Notes under the pieces: generated by a model | The model's database searches: none | What the model was told of the DNA's origin: nothing | The model's input: only the letters and a program-made list of their open reading frames with translations | Program-made: the position numbers and the translations under genes | Source of the DNA: UPXZ01 sp035402725 | GTDB taxonomy: Bacteria > Bacteroidota > Bacteroidia > Bacteroidales > Paludibacteraceae | Direction of reading: 5' to 3' | Length of the DNA stretch: 28,630 nucleotides | NCBI GenBank assembly: GCA_035402725.1 | Contig: DAONDU010000006.1 | Location: 1-28,630 of the forward strand | Shown here: positions 15,647 to 22,086 of the stretch, one piece after another | Layout: every line of letters starts with the position of its first letter | Position numbering within the stretch: position 1 is the stretch's first letter

Positions 15647-17245
15647 TTATTGTTTCCCTTTTTTCAGACTTGAATCAATACTTTTAATAACCTGTAGCGA
15701 TATGGAATCAGTTGGTTCTATTTCCAATACTTTGGTCCAGTATACTTTTGACTGAGCCAGCTCATTTTTAACATAATGATAATAACCCAGATAACGGTAA
15801 CATTCCAGTATCTCAGATTTACGTTCTGTTTGCGATGGCAGCATTACTTCAAGAGCCTTTTCATAATATGGTTTTGCCAAACCCTGAGTAGTTTCTGGAT
15901 CTAAAGCAGAATTGGTTCGGGCACTTGAAAGATATCCCAAATAATGATCAGGGAATTTTGTACTCATTGATTTGAAGGTACTGTCAGCTTTTAATAAATA
16001 AACTTTGCGCATTGCTTTGTCTTTTATTGAAACAGTATCCAGTCCGCCATTATAATAAGCAGCGCCTAAAGTATAAATATCGGCCATGGAATGTGCAGGA
16101 TTAGCAACGATTACACGCTGGTAATTTTCAATTGCTTTCGAATAATTTTTTGCTCTTTCAAAGGCTTTTGCAGCTTCACTCAGATATTCCAGTTTAGTTG
16201 TATCCAGTTTGAATGCAGCTTCATAATTTCCTGCGGCTTCATTATATTTTTTTACTTTTGCCAATGTTCTAGCAAAACTGGTATAATCTTTCGAAATTAT
16301 ATCTTTTACCGGGGTATTCTGCATAAACTTGGTTCCTACAACTTCTGCTTCAGCATAGTTGCCTAATTCATACAAACAATACATTTTAAGACGTTCCATG
16401 ATGTAATCCTGGGGTGCTTTATCTATCGCTTCGAGAGTTTTGGTGTATTGTTTATTGAAATAAAGTATTGTTGCATATTGTGCATAATCTTTTGGAGTTG
16501 GATTTACCAAAGCGAGATATTTTTCGTATGATTCCATTGCTTGTGGATAAAATCCTTTTCTGTAGCTCATCTCGCCCAGAGTAGATAAACCAATAGCGTA
16601 TTGCGGATCAACTTCAATTGCTTTGCGCAGGTAATCGAAAGCGAGTTGAGTTCTTGTAGTTTCATAAAGATCCGCGAGTTTCAGTAATGCAGCTTTTGAA
16701 TTCGGATCAAAATAGATAGCATTTTCATATCTCACGGCAGCTTCTCCGTTATTTTTCTGTGCAATAAATTTATCGGCTTCCAGAATATAAGGCAATGCGC
16801 TTTTTTTATCAGCTTTTTTTGCTTTTGCAAGGTACGCTTTAGTTTGTAAGTCATTGTTATTAAGCTGATATGCTTCTGCTATTGCAGTGAATATACCTGC
16901 ATCCTTTTTGTACTGTTTCAGTTTCGATACAGTTTTAAGCATACCATCGGCTCCTTTTGGATCGTTTGCCATTTTAATGGTGGCAAGACCTATTGTATTG
17001 TAAGCATTTGTAGCGTCTAACTGTAAACCTTTCTCAAAATAATACTTTGCTGAATCCATTTTATTTTGTTTAAAATAAATCTGCCCCAGATAGTAACTGT
17101 CCATAGCATCAACGTTACCAGCGAGGAAGTGGGTTTTTGCGGTTGCATATTCTCCGGCACCATAATAATCAATTGCCATCTTGTTAGCTGCAGAAACAAT
17201 CGTTACCGCACTTACAAACAAGGCTAAAAACATACCTTTTTTCAT
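15647..17245 (-). CDS. Exported tetratricopeptide-repeat protein
   Basis: The product of about 532 residues has a signal peptide (MKKGMFLALFVSAVTIVSAA) and is otherwise built of TPR-like helical repeats throughout. Recognisable repeat blocks include YYLGQIYFKQNKMDSAKYYF near the start, LGEMSYRKGFYPQAMESYEK in the middle, and YRYLGYYHYVKNELAQSKVYW near the end. TPR proteins are protein-binding scaffolds; no enzymatic motif is visible. It is the last gene after exbB-exbD-exbD-tonB and the PstS-like gene, so a periplasmic or outer-membrane accessory role is plausible. I start at the ATG at 17243-17245, since the codon three positions upstream is TTG. A terminator follows directly. Confidence 0.82.
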   Translation of the reverse strand: MKKGMFLALFVSAVTIVSAANKMAIDYYGAGEYATAKTHFLAGNVDAMDSYYLGQIYFKQNKMDSAKYYFEKGLQLDATNAYNTIGLATIKMANDPKGADGMLKTVSKLKQYKKDAGIFTAIAEAYQLNNNDLQTKAYLAKAKKADKKSALPYILEADKFIAQKNNGEAAVRYENAIYFDPNSKAALLKLADLYETTRTQLAFDYLRKAIEVDPQYAIGLSTLGEMSYRKGFYPQAMESYEKYLALVNPTPKDYAQYATILYFNKQYTKTLEAIDKAPQDYIMERLKMYCLYELGNYAEAEVVGTKFMQNTPVKDIISKDYTSFARTLAKVKKYNEAAGNYEAAFKLDTTKLEYLSEAAKAFERAKNYSKAIENYQRVIVANPAHSMADIYTLGAAYYNGGLDTVSIKDKAMRKVYLLKADSTFKSMSTKFPDHYLGYLSSARTNSALDPETTQGLAKPYYEKALEVMLPSQTERKSEILECYRYLGYYHYVKNELAQSKVYWTKVLEIEPTDSISLQVIKSIDSSLKKGKQ

Positions 17246-17332
17246 TTTTATCAATCTTTTAAAAGTTTATATTTATTCTTTATATTATTCGTTCAAAAAT
17301 TATGCCTGAAATCTAAATACTATCTGTTTAGT

Positions 17333-18271
17333 TCAATCGGTTATGTGCACGGTGCTGATTGGCATAGTTGATGGTAGTAAACCAGACCGTTTGATTATAC
17401 GTTGTCCTTTGTCGCTCGAAACAAATCTGGAAAAGCCCTTTGGAAGTTCGCCTCTCGGGTCATTAACGATAAAATAAATGTCGCGAACAAATGGATATTC
17501 GTGTGTGTAAATATAATACTGATAAGGCTGAACACTATTATATCGGTCTGCTAAGTCTTCTCTTGAAACCCGCATAACCTGTATTTTTTTTGTAAAATCT
17601 ATTGCAGTGGTATCAGCATCATCGCTAATGAGGTTTACTCCGATAAATCCGAGAGCACCCGGTGATTTTGAAACATAATCAACGACTTCTTCGTTCAGCT
17701 CAAGGGCACTCAGATTTTGTGAAATCGGTTTATCGCGGCAAATTGAGTCTATTGCATATCTTACTGTGCTTGACTTTGCGTTATCAAACACGACTTGTAT
17801 CTTTCCTAATTTTGATCCCGGAAATATCTCCTTCCACTGTGTATATTCTCCGGTTAATATCTTTTTCACGTTATCTGCACTGATAATTGAATCCGGATTT
17901 TGGGGATGAATTATCAGAGCTATTCCATCAATAGCTATGCGTACATTTTTTGGTTGAAATTTCTTATCGAGAAAATAATTCATTTCACCTTCGGAAAGTT
18001 TTCGGGCTGTTACAATCAGTCTTACACTGTCTTTTTTCAATAATTCGATTGCTTCTGTTTCTGTTGTGAAAATTGGTTCAATTTTAGCAGGATATAATCC
18101 TTCAAAAACATCTATTTCATTTTGTATTACTTTCTGCATAGTCTGATCAACAGCTATTTTAATATAACCGCTGGTCATGGTATTTTCATTTTTGTCTTTC
18201 TTGGCTTTAACACAAGAACTTATTAAGAAAATGCTGAATATTGCTACAATAATTAAACTAAGATTTCTCAT
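17333..18271 (-). CDS. PstS-like periplasmic-binding lipoprotein
   Basis: The 312-residue protein is a lipoprotein: residues 1-20 end in LISSC with Cys20 as the lipidation site. The rest follows the PstS-type binding-protein fold, with FTTETEAIELLKKDSVRLIV, AIDGIALIIHP, a KSSTVRYAID segment and SPGALGFIG. Positions that hold phosphate in classical PstS look altered: the first loop is VDQT (41-44) where GS-type residues are usual, TTETEA (69-74) replaces an SGxG-like loop, and TAR (88-90) replaces SR. There is no pstCAB nearby, and it sits 236 bp downstream of tonB and 87 bp upstream of the TPR gene. It may bind another anion or serve as a sensor. The start at 18271 gives a good lipoprotein signal; an upstream ATG at 18316 would add 15 residues. 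Confidence 0.78.
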   Translation of the reverse strand: MRNLSLIIVAIFSIFLISSCVKAKKDKNENTMTSGYIKIAVDQTMQKVIQNEIDVFEGLYPAKIEPIFTTETEAIELLKKDSVRLIVTARKLSEGEMNYFLDKKFQPKNVRIAIDGIALIIHPQNPDSIISADNVKKILTGEYTQWKEIFPGSKLGKIQVVFDNAKSSTVRYAIDSICRDKPISQNLSALELNEEVVDYVSKSPGALGFIGVNLISDDADTTAIDFTKKIQVMRVSREDLADRYNSVQPYQYYIYTHEYPFVRDIYFIVNDPRGELPKGFSRFVSSDKGQRIIKRSGLLPSTMPISTVHITD

Positions 18272-18400
18272 TTTCAGATAATTATATATGTTTAAAACAA
18301 TTCTCACATGCGACATGTTTTGACAAGTCAGAAAATTATAAAAAAATAACGATGACCTTTATGTATGTTTTTCAACGATTGTTCACCGGCTAAGTCTGAA

Positions 18401-18408
18401 CAAAAATA
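18401..18408 (-). promoter_or_regulatory. Possible -7 box (TATTTTTG) for the PstS-like/TPR unit
   Basis: Minus-strand TATTTTTG fits TAnnTTTG and lies between the tonB terminator and the PstS-like start, about 130 nt upstream of the start codon. The long leader and lack of a -33 element make it a weak call. Confidence 0.3.
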
Positions 18409-18438
18409 AAAACAATTATATCAAACTAATTAACAAAA

Positions 18439-18485
18439 ACAAAATTTAATCTGAACCTGTATTTACAAGCCGGATTAAATTTTGT
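18439..18485 (-). terminator. Hairpin after tonB
   Basis: ACAAAATTTAATC (18439-18451) pairs perfectly with GATTAAATTTTGT (18473-18485), with a small inner dyad TGTA/TACA in the loop. It lies 22 bp past the tonB stop. The stem is AT-rich, so it may be weak and allow some read-through to the PstS-like gene. Confidence 0.6.
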
Positions 18486-18506
18486 CTTTACTTTATGATA
18501 CTGCTA

Positions 18507-19334
18507 TTACTGTAACCTGAATGATACAGGAAGATAATACTTAACCTTAACGGCATTACCACCTTGTCTACCAGGTATCCATTTAGGCATGGATCTAATA
18601 ACCCTTACAGCTTCTTTGTCGAGACTGGCATCAACACTTCGTTCTACTCTCACATCTTGAATAGATCCGTCTTTGCCAACAACAAATGAGCAGGTTACTT
18701 TACCCTGAATACTGTTTTCCTGTGCTATTGTAGGATAACTGATATTGTTATTCAGGTATTCCATCAGAGCTGCATCACCCCCGGGGAACGAAGGTGGTTG
18801 TTCCACTACTTCGAATACTTTTTCGGGTTCTTCCTCAGCTACGATTACTTTATGTTCCTGAAGTGTGGCAATATCAACACCGGTTTCTTCATTGGTACCT
18901 TTCACATCTGCTACTGAAATCGCAACTTTGGATTCGGTTATTTCTTCCTGAGATTTTACCTCATTCTCTTCTCTAACTTCTTCGTCTTTTTTGATTATAG
19001 GAGCAGTAAATTTCAAACTACTTTTCAACTCAGGGGGAGGAGGAGCTTTAAATGCTTTTTCAATATTTTCTTTAGGTACAACAGCCTTTTTCATACTGAT
19101 ATTCGACATTTGAGCGACTTCTGTCATTGATTCTTTTTTTCTGTTCTGATTAATCATATTAATCAGACTAGCAGAGGTGAAGATCAATACAGCCACAATA
19201 GCAACTCCAAGAAACGAAAGTAAATGTCGTTTTGGGGAACTCTTACGGAGGGTATAAGCTCCGTAGTCTTGATTTTTTCCCTCAAAAATCAAATCGATCC
19301 ATTCCTGAGAAGTTAAATTAACATCTTTTGCCAT
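18507..19334 (-). CDS. tonB: Energy transducer TonB
   Basis: TonB carries energy from the ExbB/ExbD motor in the inner membrane to outer-membrane receptors. The 275-residue protein starts with the short cytoplasmic segment common in Bacteroidota (EWIDLIFEGKNQDYGAYTLR, residues 11-30). A membrane helix follows at about 38-60. Next comes a periplasmic linker with APPPPELK near residue 97 and many Glu, Lys and Val residues. The C-terminal TonB domain has PSFPGGDAALMEYLNNNISYP from residue 181 and ends YLPVSFRLQ. The linker is acidic and only lightly proline-rich compared with E. coli TonB. It is the fourth gene of exbB-exbD-exbD-tonB, 25 bp after the second exbD. Confidence 0.93.
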   Translation of the reverse strand: MAKDVNLTSQEWIDLIFEGKNQDYGAYTLRKSSPKRHLLSFLGVAIVAVLIFTSASLINMINQNRKKESMTEVAQMSNISMKKAVVPKENIEKAFKAPPPPELKSSLKFTAPIIKKDEEVREENEVKSQEEITESKVAISVADVKGTNEETGVDIATLQEHKVIVAEEEPEKVFEVVEQPPSFPGGDAALMEYLNNNISYPTIAQENSIQGKVTCSFVVGKDGSIQDVRVERSVDASLDKEAVRVIRSMPKWIPGRQGGNAVKVKYYLPVSFRLQ

Positions 19335-19359
19335 TTTTCATTTATTAAATGATAATTAA

Positions 19360-20007
19360 TTAATTCTGAGGAGCAACTTCATACTGAACGTTCGAATTCT
19401 TCAGTATTGTTTTATCATTAGGCTCCAGCTCGGTAATTGCATATTTACCGACATTACATATAAGCATTTCGTCAAGTGCTGAGATCATGTCGTTGTATGT
19501 AGAATTATCAAGTGGTTTGATAACTACAACCGGTGTTCCGGGACTACTTTTCAGTTTTGATAATTGCTTTTCATATTCTTCCTTAGAAACTTGTAATTTC
19601 AACTTTTTTTCTTTCAGTTCGTTAACTTTAGTAACTACTGCAATGTTTTTTGACAAAAGAATTTTTCTTAATCCCTCGGGAGAAAAATCCGTTTGCTTTA
19701 AAAAGTTGGGTTTTACAAGATCAGGAATACCCATAAAATAATATACCTTATGATCTTTGGATAAATAAAGAGTAACAGCTTCCGAAGCTTTCGCTTCACT
19801 CTTGTCCTTATCATCTATCTTATCCTTTGTAGGCATACCTATTTCCATTGTCTGCGGTTTACTCATACTTGTGGCGAGCATAAAGAAGGTAAGTAACAAC
19901 ATGATCATATCCACCATGGGGGTGAAATCGATACGTGTACTCAATTTCTTCATGTGACCAGCTTTTTTCTTACCGCCACTATCTTTCTCTTGAATTTCTG
20001 CTGACAT
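19360..20007 (-). CDS. exbD: ExbD/TolR-family biopolymer transport protein (second copy)
   Basis: This 215-residue ExbD has a Lys-rich cytoplasmic N-terminus, one membrane helix (FTPMVDMIMLLLTFFML, about 28-45) with Asp33 in the place of the proton-carrying Asp25 of E. coli ExbD, and a large periplasmic domain. The periplasmic part is longer than the E. coli protein (141 residues) and contains a Lys/Glu-rich, coiled-coil-like stretch (VNELKEKKLKLQVSKEEYEK). The end holds VVVIKPLDNSTYNDMISALDEM, the strand-helix typical of ExbD. It lies 60 bp after the first exbD and 25 bp before tonB. The two ExbDs are clearly diverged rather than recent duplicates. Confidence 0.93.
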   Translation of the reverse strand: MSAEIQEKDSGGKKKAGHMKKLSTRIDFTPMVDMIMLLLTFFMLATSMSKPQTMEIGMPTKDKIDDKDKSEAKASEAVTLYLSKDHKVYYFMGIPDLVKPNFLKQTDFSPEGLRKILLSKNIAVVTKVNELKEKKLKLQVSKEEYEKQLSKLKSSPGTPVVVIKPLDNSTYNDMISALDEMLICNVGKYAITELEPNDKTILKNSNVQYEVAPQN

Positions 20008-20067
20008 ATTCTTATTTTTTTACTTCAAAACTTAATTCATTATTACGAAATGAAGTTTATTGATTTT

Positions 20068-20685
20068 TTACTTTGGTTTAGCTGTACTAACTTCACGCAA
20101 TGAAGTAATAAGATTGTACCTGTTTTCTCGTAAATCCTGAAGAGAACCCATTACTGCTTTAATTTTCTTATAAGGAGTTGACTGGTCGGCCTTGATGGCG
20201 ATAACCATATCTTTTCCTTTTACTTCGCGTGCTGCTTTCACCCAAGCCTGAAATTGGTTGTCAGTACTGTCTGTAGGAACTCCGAAGTTAGGTAATGCTG
20301 CTTTTTGTTTTTCTCCGGGTATTGCCATGAATTCTTTAAATTGTTCCATGGGGACACCAAATGAAGTTCCAATACTAAAATCTTTCTTTTCTTTATCAGT
20401 CAGATTGATTTGATATTCAGCAGCCACTTGCTCAAGAATAGTCATTCTGTCATCGGGATTATCGATATCCAGAAACACTCTTCCATCGGGTGAAATTAAT
20501 ACAGAGAAAATATTTTTCTCAGGAATACTAATTTCCGAGACAGATCCGGGTGTACTAACTTTTACCGGGTCGGGCTTCAAGAAAGTGGATGTCAGCATGA
20601 AAAACGTCAAGAGCAAAATCATAACATCACTCATCGGGGTCATGTCGATCCATGTACTTTTTCTTGCTATTTTTATTTTCGGCAT
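20068..20685 (-). CDS. exbD: ExbD/TolR-family biopolymer transport protein (first copy)
   Basis: The 205-residue protein has a basic N-terminus, a single membrane helix (MTPMSDVMILLLTFFML, about 15-31) with Asp20 as the presumed proton-carrying residue, and a long periplasmic region. Its last third (MVIAIKADQSTPYKKIKAVMG) is the conserved ExbD periplasmic fold. Between them is an extra segment of about 70 residues, with FSIGTSFGVPMEQFKEFM, not found in the short E. coli ExbD. It lies 106 bp downstream of exbB. With both copies keeping the aspartate, the motor could contain either or both ExbDs. Confidence 0.93.
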   Translation of the reverse strand: MPKIKIARKSTWIDMTPMSDVMILLLTFFMLTSTFLKPDPVKVSTPGSVSEISIPEKNIFSVLISPDGRVFLDIDNPDDRMTILEQVAAEYQINLTDKEKKDFSIGTSFGVPMEQFKEFMAIPGEKQKAALPNFGVPTDSTDNQFQAWVKAAREVKGKDMVIAIKADQSTPYKKIKAVMGSLQDLRENRYNLITSLREVSTAKPK

Positions 20686-20791
20686 TGTTCTTTCGTTTTA
20701 TTAATTAAATGAATCTAATTATAATATCGGCAATTAAGTATAAATTGAACTTATGCTTAACTACTACGCATAGGCTATTCCGATTCAAATA

Positions 20792-21604
20792 TTAATGTTT
20801 CGACTGGAAAACACCTACAATTGAAAATCCGATTTCGTCGATTGCGTAAGAGATATTATCAATTTTAGCAGTAAAGAAGTTATAGGAAATAACAGCCAAA
20901 GCACCGGTCAAGATACCGAAAGCTGTATTAACCAAAGCTTCAGAAATACCAACAGAAAGAGCAGCTGAGTCTGTTCCACCTTCACCAGCCAAAGCGGAGA
21001 ATGAACGGATCATACCGAGTACAGTTCCGAACAAACCGGTAAGAGTACCAAGTGCTGTAAATGTAGCAATTACAGGAAGATTCTGGTTCATGGTAGGCAT
21101 TTCAAGCGCTGTAGCTTCTTCGATAGTTTTATTGATGGTAGCTACTTTTTGTTCTTTACTGAGTTCGGGTGCGCTTTTTGACATTAATTTATAAGTATCC
21201 AGACCAGCACTAACAACTGCAGCTACAGAGCCTTTTTGTTTTGCACAAAGTTCTTTAGCAGCGTCGATGTCTTCAAGTTCGAGTTTTTCCTTTACGTTAG
21301 CAACGAATTTTGTCAAGTCAGCTTTACCACGACATCTGTTGATTGCTATCCAACGTTCAACACTTAATACAATTACTGAAAGTAACCATGTTAAAAGAAT
21401 AGGTACTACAAATCCTCCTTTATAAATGGTACCTAACATGTTACCTTGAACAGGATTGTTTTTTGGGTTGTTGTCAATAAAGTTGCTAGGAGCACCAAAT
21501 ACAAATAAGTAAATAATTACTCCTAAAATAAAGCAAAGGAGAATCACCAATGCTGCTGATAATCCCTTTGATTGTTTCTTTTTAGTTGCAGTTTGTTTTG
21601 CCAT
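20792..21604 (-). CDS. exbB: MotA/TolQ/ExbB proton channel family protein
   Basis: This is the stator-like channel subunit of the TonB motor. The 270-residue protein has a membrane helix near residues 16-36, a second at about 60-82 (FVVPILLTWLLSVIVLSVERW), a cytoplasmic domain, and two closing helices. The conserved MotA/ExbB core is visible as PVIATFTALGTLTGLFGTVLGMI and then ISEALVNTAFGILTGALAVI. The N-terminal hydrophobic helix preceding the standard core makes it slightly longer than E. coli ExbB. It is the first gene of exbB-exbD-exbD-tonB and diverges from leuS over a 482-bp spacer. Confidence 0.93.
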   Translation of the reverse strand: MAKQTATKKKQSKGLSAALVILLCFILGVIIYLFVFGAPSNFIDNNPKNNPVQGNMLGTIYKGGFVVPILLTWLLSVIVLSVERWIAINRCRGKADLTKFVANVKEKLELEDIDAAKELCAKQKGSVAAVVSAGLDTYKLMSKSAPELSKEQKVATINKTIEEATALEMPTMNQNLPVIATFTALGTLTGLFGTVLGMIRSFSALAGEGGTDSAALSVGISEALVNTAFGILTGALAVISYNFFTAKIDNISYAIDEIGFSIVGVFQSKH

Positions 21605-21769
21605 AATGATTTAAAAATTGTGTGACCTTAGTATTACTAATTCCACGGGTTTAAAATTAAATTTGATTTATTATTAATTGAAATTTTTCTGAATTATTAA
21701 ACTTAACTATTTTCTTGTAAACGATATAATTAACAGAATTATTACATCATATTACCGCATATTATCCGA

Positions 21770-21777
21770 CAAAAATA
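21770..21777 (-). promoter_or_regulatory. Candidate -7 box (TATTTTTG) for exbB
   Basis: Minus-strand TATTTTTG fits TAnnTTTG, with a leader of about 160 nt to the exbB ATG. No exact -33 element is present. Confidence 0.35.
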
Positions 21778-21876
21778 ATATATTTTGCGGAATAATAACA
21801 ACAATCACGAAGATTTTTTGCACATTTTAATTTCAATAATTATTGATCTGGTCTTTCATAAAAAGAGAAAAGGGTG

Positions 21877-21884
21877 CAAATTTA
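21877..21884 (-). promoter_or_regulatory. Second candidate -7 box (TAAATTTG) for exbB
   Basis: Minus-strand TAAATTTG fits TAnnTTTG, with a leader of about 270 nt that would include the 14-bp palindrome at 21833-21846. Confidence 0.3.
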
Positions 21885-22021
21885 GAATATTCATCCATAT
21901 GATTGAGTTAATTTGGATATTTAATCCTCAATTTAGCATAAATATTTTCAAGTTGACTTATTAAACGTCATAATTGTAATCACAAATTAACTAAATCTGT
22001 AGTATATCAAGCTATTTTTTG

Positions 22022-22029
22022 TAACTTTG
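22022..22029 (+). promoter_or_regulatory. Bacteroidota -7 box (TAACTTTG) for leuS
   Basis: TAACTTTG fits TAnnTTTG. Its TTG (22027-22029) is in frame with leuS but belongs to the promoter, which supports the ATG at 22087 as the true start with a leader of about 50 nt. Confidence 0.5.
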
Positions 22030-22086
22030 CAAACTCTTAGAACAAACACAGGACAAACTTCGCATGTAATTTATTATCAATTTATT

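Larger units (their letters stand above)
21605..22086. other. Divergent spacer between exbB and leuS
   Basis: This 482-bp AT-rich region carries promoters in both directions. For exbB (minus strand) two TAnnTTTG boxes are seen, TATTTTTG at 21770-21777 and TAAATTTG at 21877-21884. For leuS (plus) there is TAACTTTG at 22022-22029. A 14-bp perfect palindrome (TCAATAATTATTGA, 21833-21846) lies between the exbB boxes. I see no open frame, RNA gene or T-box-like leader. Confidence 0.6.

Noticed and set aside
21605..22086. Possible T-box or other riboswitch leader before leuS
   Set aside because: The predicted leuS leader is only about 50 nt, with no specifier-loop or terminator/antiterminator structure.
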